Of a stretch of DNA of 64,000 bases, positions 6,695 to 17,400 are shown piece after piece. The translations under genes were made by a program, and so were the position numbers. The notes beneath the pieces are model-generated. The model ran no database searches. It was not told where the DNA came from and saw only the letters and a program-made list of their open reading frames with translations. How positions within the stretch are numbered: the first letter of the stretch is position 1; each line of letters starts with the position of its first letter. The DNA comes from Robiginitalea sp. (lineage in GTDB: Bacteria; Bacteroidota; Bacteroidia; Flavobacteriales; Flavobacteriaceae), in assembly GCA_024642005.1 (NCBI GenBank), contig JAHECA010000015.1:2706-66705 (forward strand), read 5' to 3'.

Positions 6695-6751
6695 CGGGTT
6701 TATACTACGAAATGCGTAATTTTACCTGCATCAACCTTAACAGACGAGTAC

Positions 6752-8938
6752 ATGCCAACCCGAAACGACCCCGCATACCGGGCCGAATTTACCCCTGACA
6801 ACTCCTCCGCAGCCGGGCAGGGCCGCAGGTCTGAGCGATACGCGAGCCGTGTTTTCAATGAGCAGCGCATGCTGCAATACCTTACCCGAGACGCCTACGA
6901 CAGCGTAAAGGGGGCTATTTTTTCGGGCTCGAAAATAGATCGTAAAGTGGCCGATCAGATTTCTGAGGCGATGAAGGCCTGGGCCATCGAGATGGGCGCC
7001 ACGCACTACACGCACTGGTTCCAGCCCCTGACCGGGGCCACAGCCGAGAAGCACGATGCTTTTTTTGACCTGTTGCCAGACGGGCGGGCCATCGAAAAAT
7101 TCGGCGGCGGCCAACTCGTGCAACAGGAACCCGACGCCTCCAGTTTTCCGAGTGGCGGTATCCGCAATACCTTCGAGGCCCGCGGTTACACAGCCTGGGA
7201 TCCTACCTCGCCAGCCTTTATCTACGGCAGCACCCTTTGTATTCCAACCATATTTGTTTCGTATACGGGCGAGGCCCTCGACAACAAGGCGCCCCTGCTG
7301 CGCGCCCTGCACGCGGTCGACGAGGCGGCCACGGCTGTGGCCCGCTATTTCGACAAGAACGTGAACAAGGTAAACGCCACCCTGGGGTGGGAACAGGAAT
7401 ACTTCCTGATCGACCGCGAACTGGCCCGTACGCGCCCCGACCTCATGCTGGCCGGGCGCACCCTGGTCGGGCAGGCCGCGGCCAAGGGGCAACAGCTGGA
7501 CGACCATTATTTCGGGGTGATCCCCGACAGGGCTTTCCAGTTTATGCGCGACCTGGAAGGAGAGTGCCTGCTGCTGGGCATCCCGGTAAAAACGCGCCAC
7601 AATGAGGTGGCTCCGAACCAGTACGAGCTGGCCCCAGTTTTCGAAGAGGCCAATTTGGCGGTAGACCACAACCTGCTGCTGATGGACGTAATGGAAAAAG
7701 TGGCATCGCGCCACGGCCTCAAGGTGCTCTTTCACGAAAAGCCCTTTGCGGGCATAAACGGCTCGGGCAAACACAACAACTGGTCGCTCAGCACCGATAC
7801 CGGCACCAACCTGCTGAGCCCCGGCAGTACCCCCATGAAAAACCTGCAGTTCCTCACGTTTTTCGTCAACACCATTAAGGCCGTAGACCGGTATGAAGAA
7901 TTGCTGCGCGCCTCCATCGCCTCGGCCAGCAACGACCACCGCCTTGGGGCCAACGAAGCACCGCCGGCCATCATTTCCATCTTTATAGGTAAACAGCTCA
8001 CCGAGGTGCTGGACGAGTTGGAAGGCGTGTCGAAGGGCAAGCTTTCGCCCGAAGAAAAAACGGAGCTCAAGCTCAACGTGGTGGGCAAGATACCGGAGAT
8101 ATTGCTCGACAATACCGACCGCAACCGCACCTCCCCCTTTGCCTTTACCGGCAACAAATTCGAAATGCGCGGGGTTGGGGCGCGGGCCAACTGCGCCAAG
8201 CCGATGACGGTGCTCAATACCATTGTGGCCTACCAACTGCGCGAATTCAAGGCCGAGGTAGACAAGCTAATCGACGGCAAAAAGCTCAAGAAAGACGAGG
8301 CCATCTTCAACGTGTTGCGCGAGTACATCAAATCGAGCAAGCGCATCCGCTTTGACGGGGACGGCTACAGCGAGCAGTGGGAACAGGAGGCCGCCCGGCG
8401 CAAACTGAGCCACAACCGCAGCACCCCCTCGGCCATCGGGGTACTCACCACACCTGAAACCCTCGAGCTGTTCAAGGCCACGGGCGTGCTCACCGAGAAG
8501 GAGATCAAGGCCCGCAAGGAAGTGGAGCTGGAAACCTACATCCTGCAGACCCAGATCGAAGGCCGGGTGCTGAGCGAACTGGTATACAACCAAATTATCC
8601 CGGCCACGGTGGCCTACCAGAACAGCTTGCTGGAAAATATCCTGGGCCTCAAGGAGATCTACGGGGCTGCCCACAAAAAGGTGTGCGAGGCCCAGCTGGG
8701 CATTCTCGAACAATTGGCCGAGCAGTTGCAGGAAGCCAAAAAGAAGACCGACGCCATGACCGAGGCCCGCAAACGGGCAAATGGCCTCAAAGACCTGAAT
8801 AAAAAGGCCGCGGCCTACTGCGAGTCGGTGCTCCCGTATTTTGATGAGATCCGCAGCCACTGCGACCGCCTGGAGCGGTTGGTATCCGATGCGCACTGGC
8901 CCCTGGCCAAGTACCGCGACCTGCTGTTTATCAGATAG
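6752..8938 (+). CDS. glnN: Glutamine synthetase type III
   Basis: The 728-residue product is the large GSIII form found in Bacteroidota and cyanobacteria. It catalyses the same ATP-dependent amidation of glutamate. Conserved segments: LGWEQEYFLIDR (metal-binding Glu), RHNEVAPNQYELAPVFEE, GINGSGKHNNWSLST, GANEAPPAIISIF. A long helical C-terminal region (about 620-720) includes LAEQLQEAKKKTDAMTEAR. The ATG at 6752 follows the only -7-like box by 58 nt. The divergent neighbour is GSII. A long antisense frame across the gene is a codon-bias shadow. Confidence 0.95.
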   Translation: MPTRNDPAYRAEFTPDNSSAAGQGRRSERYASRVFNEQRMLQYLTRDAYDSVKGAIFSGSKIDRKVADQISEAMKAWAIEMGATHYTHWFQPLTGATAEKHDAFFDLLPDGRAIEKFGGGQLVQQEPDASSFPSGGIRNTFEARGYTAWDPTSPAFIYGSTLCIPTIFVSYTGEALDNKAPLLRALHAVDEAATAVARYFDKNVNKVNATLGWEQEYFLIDRELARTRPDLMLAGRTLVGQAAAKGQQLDDHYFGVIPDRAFQFMRDLEGECLLLGIPVKTRHNEVAPNQYELAPVFEEANLAVDHNLLLMDVMEKVASRHGLKVLFHEKPFAGINGSGKHNNWSLSTDTGTNLLSPGSTPMKNLQFLTFFVNTIKAVDRYEELLRASIASASNDHRLGANEAPPAIISIFIGKQLTEVLDELEGVSKGKLSPEEKTELKLNVVGKIPEILLDNTDRNRTSPFAFTGNKFEMRGVGARANCAKPMTVLNTIVAYQLREFKAEVDKLIDGKKLKKDEAIFNVLREYIKSSKRIRFDGDGYSEQWEQEAARRKLSHNRSTPSAIGVLTTPETLELFKATGVLTEKEIKARKEVELETYILQTQIEGRVLSELVYNQIIPATVAYQNSLLENILGLKEIYGAAHKKVCEAQLGILEQLAEQLQEAKKKTDAMTEARKRANGLKDLNKKAAAYCESVLPYFDEIRSHCDRLERLVSDAHWPLAKYRDLLFIR

Positions 8939-8960
8939 GTAAACTGATTACCCAACATCC

Positions 8961-9003
8961 CGGGAATCCGGTGGCCCGCTTTCGCCGGATTCCCGTATTT
9001 TTG
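8961..9003 (+). terminator. GSIII terminator fused to the purM -7 box
   Basis: An 11-bp perfect stem CGGGAATCCGG (8961-8971) and CCGGATTCCCG (8985-8995), with a 13-nt loop, is followed directly by TATTTTTG (8996-9003). The same T-run reads as the terminator tail and as a perfect Bacteroidota -7 box for purM 21 nt downstream. Confidence 0.65.
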
Positions 9004-9024
9004 CACCAACCGAAAGACTTGAGC

Positions 9025-10203
9025 ATGGCATCCAACGCATCCGAACGCTACGGCCGTCGCGGCGTATCGGCAACCAAAGACGAGGTTCACAAAGCCATTT
9101 CCAAAGTAGACAAAGGCCTGTATCCGAAGGCCTTTTGCAAGGTGGTCCCCGATTACCTCGGGAACGACCCTGAGTATGCGCTGGTCATGCACGCCGACGG
9201 GGCCGGCACCAAATCGTCCCTGGCCTATATGTACTGGAAAAAGACCGGCGACCTCTCGGTCTGGAAGGGGATAGCCCAGGACGCCCTGGTGATGAATCTC
9301 GACGACCTGCTCTGCGTGGGCATTACCGACAACATCTTGCTGAGTTCTACCATCGGCCGTAACAAGAACAAGATTCCGGGTGAGGTGATAGCGGCCATAA
9401 TCGCCGGCACGCAGGAGCTCATCGCCGATTTGGAGCAATGGGGCATCCGCATCCACAGCACCGGGGGCGAAACGGCCGACGTGGGCGACCTGGTACGCAC
9501 CATCATCGTCGATTCGACCGTCACGGCCCGTATCAGGCGCGACCAGATAATTGATAACGCGCGCATCAGTCCCGGCGATGTGATCGTGGGGCTGGCCAGC
9601 TATGGGCAAGCCACCTACGAGGAGGCCTACAACGGCGGCATGGGCAGCAATGGCCTTACTTCGGCCCGGCACGATGTCTTTGAGGGCAGCCTGGCGGGCG
9701 AATTCCCCGAGAGCTACGACCCGGAAGTACCTGCCGACCTGGTCTATTCCGGCAGCGTGGGCCTGCTCGATCCGGTAGACGGCGTGGCGCTTGACGCCGG
9801 CAAGCTGGTGCTCTCACCCACCCGCACCTACGCCCCGGTCATCAAAAAGATACTCGAAGAGCTGGGCACCGAACCCATCCACGGCATGGTCCACTGCAGC
9901 GGTGGTGCACAGACCAAGATCCTCCATTTTGTGGACGACCTGCACGTGATCAAAGACAACCTATTTCCCGTTCCGCCCCTCTTTGAGCTCATCCAGCGCG
10001 AATCGGGCACCGATTGGAAAGAAATGTACCAGGTGTTCAATTGCGGGCACCGGATGGAGCTGTATGTTCCTGCCCGCTGGGCCGACCGGCTCATCACCAT
10101 TTCGCAGTCGTTTGGTATCGATGCCCGTGTGGTGGGGCGCGTGGAAGCAGCTACGGGTCGCAAACTAACCTTGCAGAGCCCCAAGGGCACCTTCACCTAT
10201 TGA
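9025..10203 (+). CDS. purM: Phosphoribosylformylglycinamidine cyclo-ligase (AIR synthase)
   Basis: The fifth step of purine synthesis: FGAM plus ATP gives aminoimidazole ribotide. The 392-residue protein is of the Bacteroidota form, starting MASNASERYGRRGVSATKDE. The nucleotide-binding segment is MHADGAGTKSSLAYMYWK near residue 55; HSTGGETADVGDLVRTIIVD and SSTIGRNKNKIPGEVI follow. The ATG at 9025 lies just after the -7 box at 8996-9003, so the in-frame ATG at 8971 would lie upstream of transcription. The product is longer than the 345 residues of the enterobacterial enzyme. Confidence 0.92.
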   Translation: MASNASERYGRRGVSATKDEVHKAISKVDKGLYPKAFCKVVPDYLGNDPEYALVMHADGAGTKSSLAYMYWKKTGDLSVWKGIAQDALVMNLDDLLCVGITDNILLSSTIGRNKNKIPGEVIAAIIAGTQELIADLEQWGIRIHSTGGETADVGDLVRTIIVDSTVTARIRRDQIIDNARISPGDVIVGLASYGQATYEEAYNGGMGSNGLTSARHDVFEGSLAGEFPESYDPEVPADLVYSGSVGLLDPVDGVALDAGKLVLSPTRTYAPVIKKILEELGTEPIHGMVHCSGGAQTKILHFVDDLHVIKDNLFPVPPLFELIQRESGTDWKEMYQVFNCGHRMELYVPARWADRLITISQSFGIDARVVGRVEAATGRKLTLQSPKGTFTY

Positions 10204-10270
10204 GCATACGAATTTTCGCAAACCCCCGTTCTAATTAGAAGGGAATAGCCCCGCATCAATAAGAACCGGA

Positions 10271-10699
10271 ATGGAACGAAAGGAATTTTTAAGAACCCTG
10301 GGGGCCGGCGCAGCCTTTGCCCTGGCATTCCCGTGTGTAAACGGGTGTACGAAAGGGTCCGATGGGGACCCCCTTCCCATCCCCTCGGGAATAGACTTTA
10401 CCATAGACCTGAGCGGCCCAGACGGTACGGCCCTGCAAAACCCCGGAGACTTTATCCTCAGGCAACTTGTAGTGGTGGCCCGCAACCTGGAGGGTAACTT
10501 TGTGGCTGCCAGCCAGGTATGCAGCCACCAGCAGACCGAAGCGGTGCAGTTTGTCTCCTCCCAGGGTGGCATCTTCCAATGCTCTACCCACGGCTCCCAA
10601 TTCGCTCAGAACGGTACGCCGATCAATGCCGTAACCAGCAATCCCCTCAAGATATTCCAAACCTCCCTGAACGGAAACCTCCTGCGGGTTTTTGAATAG
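10271..10699 (+). CDS. Rieske-type [2Fe-2S] protein, exported
   Basis: The 142-residue protein carries the Rieske cluster ligands as CSH (about residues 88-90) and CSTH (about 106-109), the two Cys and two His pairs that hold a [2Fe-2S] cluster. The N terminus ([20 protein letters not shown]) has a hydrophobic export segment and then a Cys in VNGC that may be lipidated. It is a stand-alone electron carrier or ferredoxin-like protein in the envelope; no bc1 partner is in the window. Confidence 0.85.
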   Translation: MERKEFLRTLGAGAAFALAFPCVNGCTKGSDGDPLPIPSGIDFTIDLSGPDGTALQNPGDFILRQLVVVARNLEGNFVAASQVCSHQQTEAVQFVSSQGGIFQCSTHGSQFAQNGTPINAVTSNPLKIFQTSLNGNLLRVFE

Positions 10700-10908
10700 G
10701 GACTGCCAGGGCTTTTTTATGCAGCAAACGGCTGCCGCCAGGCAGGGTTGGGGCGCAAGAACCTACTTGGCGGATCATGCGCTGCTCCCTGTCTTGTGCC
10801 CCGGTCCATCCTGGGCCCATATGCCTGACCACCCCCGGGCTTGAGCCGGTTTTCCACAGCAGGCCGGGCCACAAAAATGTCGTACCTTCGCGGGGAATTC
10901 AGGCAGCT

Positions 10909-11985
10909 ATGCTCGATAAACTCAATATCGTAAAACAGCGGTTCGACGAGGTGTCGGACCTGATCATTCAGCCGGAGGTAATCGCCGACCAGAAAAGGTA
11001 CATCCAGCTGAATAAGGAATACAAAGACCTCAAGCAGCTGGTGGAAAAGCGCGAAGCCTATATCAGGCTCCAGAGCCACATGGCTGAAGCCGAGGCCATT
11101 CTTGCCGAGGGGGGAGACCCTGAGATGATGGAGATGGCCAAAGGGCAGCTTGAAGAGGCCCGAGGCGAGCTCCCTGAACTCGAAGAGGCCATTAAGGTGC
11201 TGCTCATCCCCAAAGACCCCGACGACGGCAAAGACGTGGTCATGGAAATCCGCGCCGGGACCGGGGGAGATGAGGCCAGCATTTTTGCGGGCGACCTGTT
11301 CCGCATGTACACCAAGTACTGCGAATCGCGGGGCTGGAAGACCCACGTGCTCGACTTCAGCGAAGGTACCAGCGGTGGGTATAAGGAAATACAGTTCGAG
11401 GTCTCCGGGGAAGACGTGTACGGCACCCTCAAATTCGAGGCGGGCGTCCACCGCGTACAGCGGGTGCCCCAGACCGAGACCCAGGGCCGTGTTCACACCA
11501 GCGCCGCAACGGTTATGGTGCTTCCCGAAGCTGAAGATTTTGAGGTGGAAATAGACCCGAAAGAAGTGCGTATCGACTACTTCTGTTCGTCGGGCCCCGG
11601 GGGGCAATCGGTGAACACCACCTATTCGGCAGTGCGGCTCACCCACCTGCCTACCGGTCTGGTGGCCCAGTGCCAGGACGAGAAATCGCAGCACAAGAAC
11701 AAAGACAAAGCCTTTAAGGTGCTGCGTTCGCGCCTGTACGACATGGAGCTGGCCCGCCGGCAGGAAGCCGAAGCCGCCAAGCGCAACTCCCAGGTGAGCA
11801 GCGGCGACCGCTCTGCCAAAATCAGGACGTATAATTACCCCCAGGGCCGGGTTACCGACCACCGTATTGGCCTAACCCTGTACGACCTGCAGAATATCGT
11901 GAACGGAGACGTCCATAAAATCATCGAAGAACTGAAACTGGTCCAAAACACCGAGAAGCTCAAAGAGGCTTCCGAGACCTTTTAA
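10909..11985 (+). CDS. prfA: Peptide chain release factor 1
   Basis: RF1 recognises UAA and UAG in the ribosomal A site and triggers peptide release. The 358-residue length is standard. The codon-recognition PxT motif is PQT at about residues 187-189 ([14 protein letters not shown]), and the catalytic GGQ lies in [10 protein letters not shown] near 232-234. The start ATG at 10909 gives the normal N terminus [15 protein letters not shown]. The stop codon overlaps the pyrF start (TAATG), so the two are translated from one transcript. Confidence 0.96.
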   Translation: MLDKLNIVKQRFDEVSDLIIQPEVIADQKRYIQLNKEYKDLKQLVEKREAYIRLQSHMAEAEAILAEGGDPEMMEMAKGQLEEARGELPELEEAIKVLLIPKDPDDGKDVVMEIRAGTGGDEASIFAGDLFRMYTKYCESRGWKTHVLDFSEGTSGGYKEIQFEVSGEDVYGTLKFEAGVHRVQRVPQTETQGRVHTSAATVMVLPEAEDFEVEIDPKEVRIDYFCSSGPGGQSVNTTYSAVRLTHLPTGLVAQCQDEKSQHKNKDKAFKVLRSRLYDMELARRQEAEAAKRNSQVSSGDRSAKIRTYNYPQGRVTDHRIGLTLYDLQNIVNGDVHKIIEELKLVQNTEKLKEASETF

Positions 11986-12806
11986 TGGCCATGACCACAG
12001 CAGCACTAGAGCGGCAGATCCGCAGCAAAAAATCGTTCCTCTGCATCGGCCTGGATACCGACCCGATGCGCATCCCCGACTTCCTGCATGGGGAGGCAGA
12101 CCCCATTTTTGCATTCAACAAGGCCATCATCGACGCCACCCACCACCTCTGCGTGGCCTACAAGCCCAACACGGCTTTTTACGAAGCCTGTGGAACGGCT
12201 GGCTGGCAGGCCCTTGAAAAGACTATTGCCTACCTGAACCAGGAGTACCCCGGGCATTTCACCATTGCCGATGCCAAACGGGGCGATATCGGCAACACGG
12301 CGTCGCGTTACGCCGAGGCCTTTTTCACGCAGCTCGATTTTGACGCCCTGACCGTGGCTCCCTATATGGGGCGCGATTCGGTGGAGCCCTTCCTGGAATT
12401 CGAGGGACGCTTTACCATATTGCTGGCCCTGACCTCAAACCAGGGCGCCTTCGATTTTCAGACCCTTTCCCTCGAAGGGCAGGCGCTTTACCTGCAGGTG
12501 CTCCGCAAAAGCCTCGAATACCGGCATGCCGAACGTCTCATGTATGTGGTGGGGGCTACCAAGGCCGAGTTCCTGTCAGAAATCCGGCAAATTGTGCCCG
12601 ACCATTTCCTGCTCATCCCCGGGGTAGGGGCGCAGGGCGGCAGTCTCGAAGAGGTGTGCCGTTACGGTATGAATAAACAGGTGGGTTTGCTGGTTAATTC
12701 GTCCAGGGGCATAATCTATGCCTCCAACGGGCCAGACTTTGCCCGGGCCGCCGCGGAAAGCGCGGCTGCAATGCAGCGGCAGATGGCTGCTCTGCTTGGC
12801 AATTAA
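11985..12806 (+). CDS. pyrF: Orotidine-5'-phosphate decarboxylase
   Basis: The last step of UMP synthesis, decarboxylating OMP. The 273-residue protein belongs to the longer subfamily (type 2). The active-site segment is [18 protein letters not shown] near residues 91-108, with phosphate-binding residues in [11 protein letters not shown] and [11 protein letters not shown]. The start overlaps the prfA stop by one base; a second ATG two codons later is possible. The 3' end overlaps that of a small convergent gene by 4 nt. Confidence 0.95.
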   Translation: MAMTTAALERQIRSKKSFLCIGLDTDPMRIPDFLHGEADPIFAFNKAIIDATHHLCVAYKPNTAFYEACGTAGWQALEKTIAYLNQEYPGHFTIADAKRGDIGNTASRYAEAFFTQLDFDALTVAPYMGRDSVEPFLEFEGRFTILLALTSNQGAFDFQTLSLEGQALYLQVLRKSLEYRHAERLMYVVGATKAEFLSEIRQIVPDHFLLIPGVGAQGGSLEEVCRYGMNKQVGLLVNSSRGIIYASNGPDFARAAAESAAAMQRQMAALLGN

Positions 12807-13003
12807 GGATTGACCAGGTTCTGAAGCATGCGCTCGAGCTGTCGGGCCTTGTTCTCAAAGAAATCGCGCAGGCGCGATTCTCCGTGGGCCGTTTCAGCGG
12901 CTTTTTGCTCGAAATAGCGGTACTGGTGTTCCAGCCATTGGATTCCCTGGTCTCCGGAGGCCACCGGGCTGGTGGCGCCTACACGGCAGTATTGATTTTC
13001 CAT
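12803..13003 (-). CDS. Small hypothetical protein, helical
   Basis: 66 residues, no signal peptide. The middle and C-terminal parts ([32 protein letters not shown]) have a strong helical, charged pattern. I do not recognise the family. It is convergent with pyrF, overlapping by 4 nt, and stands alone. The composition looks like real coding sequence rather than a shadow of pyrF, which hardly overlaps it. Confidence 0.5.
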   Translation of the reverse strand: MENQYCRVGATSPVASGDQGIQWLEHQYRYFEQKAAETAHGESRLRDFFENKARQLERMLQNLVNP

Positions 13004-13222
13004 AGCGCGGCTTTTATATCAAATATACGATGCTTTTGGGCTGCTGGACTTCGGTAAATTGAGGCATTTAACTAAAAATCAGGTATTTTCTCGAAAATTT
13101 AACGGGCGGCTTACCTCAAGTTTACAAATCGGGCCCAATTGGGTCAGAAAAGGACGCATTTTACCCGGCTGGCCGGTTTCAGGCTCAGGGCCAAATCACT
13201 ATATTTAAGAAAAACGAACCCC

Positions 13223-13750
13223 ATGGTACGATGCTTAAGCAGTATCCTGGCCATAACCTTGGTGGCCGCAGGGCAGTTATGGTCTCAGGAAGTCAAACCG
13301 GTATCGGAAGGCGATTGCCCGTGTTGCACGCCAGAACACAGGGCCTTCGATTTCTGGGAAGGGGAATGGGAAGTGCAAACGCCCGACGGGAGCCCGGCCG
13401 GTACCAACCGCATTGTGAAGGTCGAAGGCGGCTGCGTGCTGCAGGAGTTCTGGAAAGGGGCTACGGGAGACACGGGGACCAGCCTGAATTTTTACAACCT
13501 GGCGGCCGAACAATGGGAACAGCTCTGGGTGGATAATTCCGGCCGGGCCCTGAAACTGGCCGGCCGAGGGGCCAACGGGCACATGGTTATGTCTTCGGAG
13601 CCCTTCCGCGACTCCGAGGGGCGATCTCGCATGCACCGGATCAGCTGGACCTTGCAGGCCGACGGAAGCGTCAGGCAACTTTGGGAAGTGCTGGAAGGGC
13701 AGGAGGTGGTTCAAACCCTTTTCGATGGCATTTACCGGCGCCGGCATTAA
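13223..13750 (+). CDS. DUF1579-like secreted protein
   Basis: The 175-residue product begins with a signal peptide (MVRCLSSILAITLVAAGQ) ending near WSQ. The mature part has the DUF1579-type pattern FDFWEGEWEVQTPDG, GGCVLQEFWKG and a run of beta strands. A CPCC pair near the mature N terminus may form a disulfide or bind metal. I chose the ATG at 13223 because it starts the signal peptide; earlier in-frame codons add a basic non-signal stretch. It is monocistronic, with a terminator 41 nt after the stop. Confidence 0.75.
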   Translation: MVRCLSSILAITLVAAGQLWSQEVKPVSEGDCPCCTPEHRAFDFWEGEWEVQTPDGSPAGTNRIVKVEGGCVLQEFWKGATGDTGTSLNFYNLAAEQWEQLWVDNSGRALKLAGRGANGHMVMSSEPFRDSEGRSRMHRISWTLQADGSVRQLWEVLEGQEVVQTLFDGIYRRRH

Positions 13751-13790
13751 GGGAAATCAGGCCTTCCGGGCCCCGGCTTTACCGCAATAA

Positions 13791-13819
13791 AAAACCCCCT
13801 TCGCCGCGAAGGGGGTTTT
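13791..13819 (+). terminator. Terminator of the DUF1579-like gene
   Basis: A 13-bp perfect stem AAAACCCCCTTCG/CGAAGGGGGTTTT with a 3-nt loop; A- and T-tracts on both sides make it usable in both directions. Confidence 0.85.
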
Positions 13820-14074
13820 CTAAACTAACTAACTCAAAAATACTAACTCAAATAATTTTGGTGCAGCAGGCCGGCAACAGCTTTAACCGCGCGCTGCCAC
13901 ATCATGATAAACGCTATTCTTTGTAACGGGAGCCAGAAAGTGTTTAGTATGCAGTTGTTCAGTTTTTTATGAACATAAATTTAATCCCCCTTGCTGCAGT
14001 ACCCTTGCAGGTTCTTAAAAGGGGTCGGGCGGTTGGTCTGCAACCCGCTGCGATTGGGCTGCCGCCAGGGTCTT
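13820..14074. other. Non-coding gap
   Basis: About 255 nt, AT-rich at the left with repeated CTAACT strings (13820-13852), then GC-rich. I see no convincing gene or RNA structure in it. Confidence 0.5.
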
Positions 14075-14269
14075 TCAGGCAAAAATAACCGTCTTGTTGT
14101 TGTATACCAGGGTCTTCCGTTTCAGGTGGAGCTGTACGGCGCGGGCCAGGACGATTTTTTCCAGGTCGCGCCCCTGGGCGATAAAGTCGTCTGCGGTGTG
14201 CAGGAAGCGGGTTGCGGCACTGCTTATCCCCGCCCGGTCGGGGCAGTGGATGAGAAGCGTTAGGGTCAT
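14075..14269 (-). pseudogene. Internally deleted purU (formyltetrahydrofolate deformylase) remnant
   Basis: The 64-codon frame joins the first 23 or so residues of a PurU protein (ACT-domain start LLIHCPDRAGISSAATRFL) directly to its last 40 (GRDLEKIVLARAVQLHLKRK, then VYNNKTVIF). Complete PurU has about 280 residues, so roughly 220 codons, including the formyl hydrolase active site, are missing. The junction lies near 14198-14203 and stays in frame. PurU normally releases formate from 10-formyl-THF for purine synthesis. This product cannot do so. It lies divergent from icmF. Confidence 0.75.
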
Positions 14270-14326
14270 GGGTTTACTATTGCCCCATAATTACTGGTTC
14301 CGCGAGGGAGTTGGCCCGTACCTTTT

Positions 14327-14334
14327 TATTTTTG
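14327..14334 (+). promoter_or_regulatory. icmF -7 box
   Basis: A perfect TATTTTTG box lies 72 nt before the icmF start codon. No well-spaced TTG precedes it, so activation may be needed. Confidence 0.5.
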
Positions 14335-14406
14335 TAACATCCGAAATAAACCCGTCTGTTTTTTGGGGAATCCTTAAATTACAGAGCCATAAGCCTGCTC
14401 AGTCGC

Positions 14407-17400
14407 ATGGAAGTTTCAAAACCCTATCAACCTACCCACAAAATACGGATCGTGACCGCGGCCTCCCTGTTCGACGGCCACGACGCAGCAATCAACATCA
14501 TGAGGCGGATCATACAGGCCACCGGGGTGGAGGTCATTCACCTGGGGCACGACCGGAGCGTTGCCGAGGTGGTCGATTGCGCCATACAGGAAGATGCCAA
14601 CGCCATTGCCCTGACCTCTTACCAGGGCGGCCACCTCGAATACTTCCGCTACATGCACGACCTGTTGCAGGAAAAGGGGGCCGGCCATATCCGGATCTTC
14701 GGCGGGGGAGGGGGCGTTATCCTCCCGGCCGAGATCGAACAGCTCATGGCCTACGGCATTACCCGCATTTACTCTCCTGATGATGGGCGCGCCATGGGCC
14801 TGCAGGGCATGATAAACGACCTGGTGGCGGCCTGTGATTATGATGTGGCGGCCATCCCGCTGCCCAAGGGGGCTTCCGTCGCGCAACAGCTGAAGCAGCG
14901 AAATCCCCAGACCCTGGCCCGGCTCATCAGCCTGGCCGAAAACCACCCGGAGGCCTACGCAAAACTGCAAGGCCAGTTTCCCGGTGAGGTCAACCGGATT
15001 CCGGTCCTGGGCATTACCGGCACCGGCGGGGCAGGGAAAAGCAGCCTGGTCGACGAACTGGTGCGCCGCTTCCTACACGACTTTCCCGACCGAACCATTG
15101 GCCTGGTCTCGGTAGACCCTTCCAAACGCAGAACCGGCGGGGCCCTGCTGGGCGACCGCATCAGGATGAACGCCATCCACCACCCCAATGTCTACATGCG
15201 TTCCCTGGCCACCCGCCAGTCGAACCTGGCGCTCTCACGCCACGTTCGGGAGGCCCTGGCCGTATTGCAGGCGGCCCGTTTTGACCTGATTGTCCTGGAG
15301 ACCTCAGGCATTGGACAGTCCGACACCGAGATCCTGGAACATTCCGACCTGTCGCTCTATGTCATGACCCCCGAATTCGGGGCGGCCACCCAACTCGAGA
15401 AAATCGACATGCTCGATTTTGCAGACCTGGTGGCCATCAACAAGTTCGACAAGCGTGGGGCCCAGGATGCCCAGCGCGACGTGCAGAAGCAGTACCGCCG
15501 CAACCACGGCATCTGGGAGGGGCCAGACAGCGCTCTTCCCGTTTACGGGACAATCGCCTCCCAGTTTAACGACCCGGGCATGAACCGGCTGTACGGAGCC
15601 GTGTTGCAGCACCTGCGGGAAAAGGGCGCCAACTGGGCGGATACGCCCCGCCCGCCTGAACAGGGCGAACCGGAAAAGGTCTTTATCATTCCGCCGGCCC
15701 GCACCCGCTACCTCTCAGAAATCTCTGAAACGCTGCGCGCCTACGACGCCCGGGTGGCCACGCAAGCCGAGGTGGCCGAGCGGCTGTACGCCCTTTGTCT
15801 TTCCATAGGCGCCCTGGCCGGAATGCCGGGGGTTGAAGAAGCCATTGCCCAGGCCGGCCCTGACGGCCTGCCGGCAGAAGCATTGATAAGTCAGGCGAAA
15901 GATGCCGAAACCGCCCGCCTGCTCGAAGGACTGTTGCCCGTTTTCGAAACCGAGCGAAAAAACCTGGACCCCCATTACTGGGACCTCTTGCTGGGCTGGC
16001 CGGCCCTGAAAGCGCGCTACCAGTCCCCGGTATTTACCTATACCGTACGCGGCCGCAAGGTGGAGGTGCCCACCCATACCGAGTCGCTGTCGCACCTGAG
16101 CATACCCCGTGTGGTACTGCCGCGCACCCGCAGCTGGGGTGAAATTCTCCGCTGGTCACTGCAGGAGAATGTACCCGGCAGCTTCCCCTTTACCGCCGGG
16201 CTGTACCCGTTCAAACGGGAAGGGGAAGACCCGACCCGCATGTTTGCCGGGGAGGGCGGCCCTGAGCGAACCAACCGCCGTTTTCATTACCTGAGCCTGC
16301 AAATGCCGGCCAAGCGGCTTTCGACGGCTTTCGATTCGGTTACCCTCTATGGCCACGACCCGGGGATGCGGCCCGACATCTACGGGAAAATCGGCAACTC
16401 AGGGGTGTCTGTCTGCTGTTTGGACGACGCCAAGAAACTCTACAGCGGCTTCGACCTGAGCGACCCCAAAACTTCGGTAAGCATGACCATTAACGGCCCG
16501 GCCCCCATGTTGCTGGGCTTTTACCTGAATGCGGCCATAGACCAGAATTGCGAGAAGTACATCTTCGCAAACGGCCTGGGGAAGGAGACAGATCGCAAAA
16601 AGGCGGCCTATTTCAGGGAGAAGGGCATTGAAGCGCCTGTCTACCTGGGAGGACTACCCGAGGGCAATGACGGTTTGGGGCTCTACCTGTTGGGTATTAC
16701 CGGCGACCAGGTGCTCCCGGCCGGGGTGTATGAAACGATCAGGGCCGAAACGCTGCGCCAGGTGAGGGGCACGGTACAAGCCGATATTTTAAAAGAAGAC
16801 CAGGCCCAGAACACGTGTATCTTTTCCACTGAATTTGCCTTGCGGCTCATGGGCGACGTACAGGCGTACTTTATCGACCGGCAGGTTCGGAATTTCTATT
16901 CGGTTTCCATCTCGGGCTACCACATTGCCGAGGCCGGGGCCAACCCCATTACGCAGCTGGCCTTTACGCTCTCCAATGGGTTCACCTATGTGGAGTATTA
17001 CCTGAGCAGGGGTATGGACATCAACGACTTCGGCCCGAACCTCTCCTTTTTCTTCTCCAACGGCATAGACCCTGAATATGCGGTAATCGGGCGGGTGGCC
17101 CGGCGCATCTGGGCCAAGGCCCTGCGCGAAAAATACGGGGCCGACCCCAGGGCCCAGATGCTCAAGTACCACATCCAGACTTCGGGCCGCAGCCTGCACG
17201 CCCAGGAAATCGATTTCAACGACATCCGCACTACCCTGCAGGCGCTGTACGCCATCTACGACAATTGCAATTCGCTGCACACCAATGCCTATGACGAGGC
17301 CATAACCACCCCTACCGAAGATTCCGTGCGCCGTGCCATGGCCATACAGCTCATCATCAACAAGGAGCTGGGCCTGGCTAAAAATGAGAACCCCCTGCAG

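Noticed and set aside
6737-8236. Antisense open frame of about 500 codons opposite the GSIII gene
   Set aside because: It mirrors the codon pattern of GSIII, has no recognisable domain and would hide a certain gene; it is a GC-bias shadow.
14270-14406. Cobalamin riboswitch before icmF
   Set aside because: The leader is short (about 70 nt after the -7 box) and lacks a B12-box-like string.
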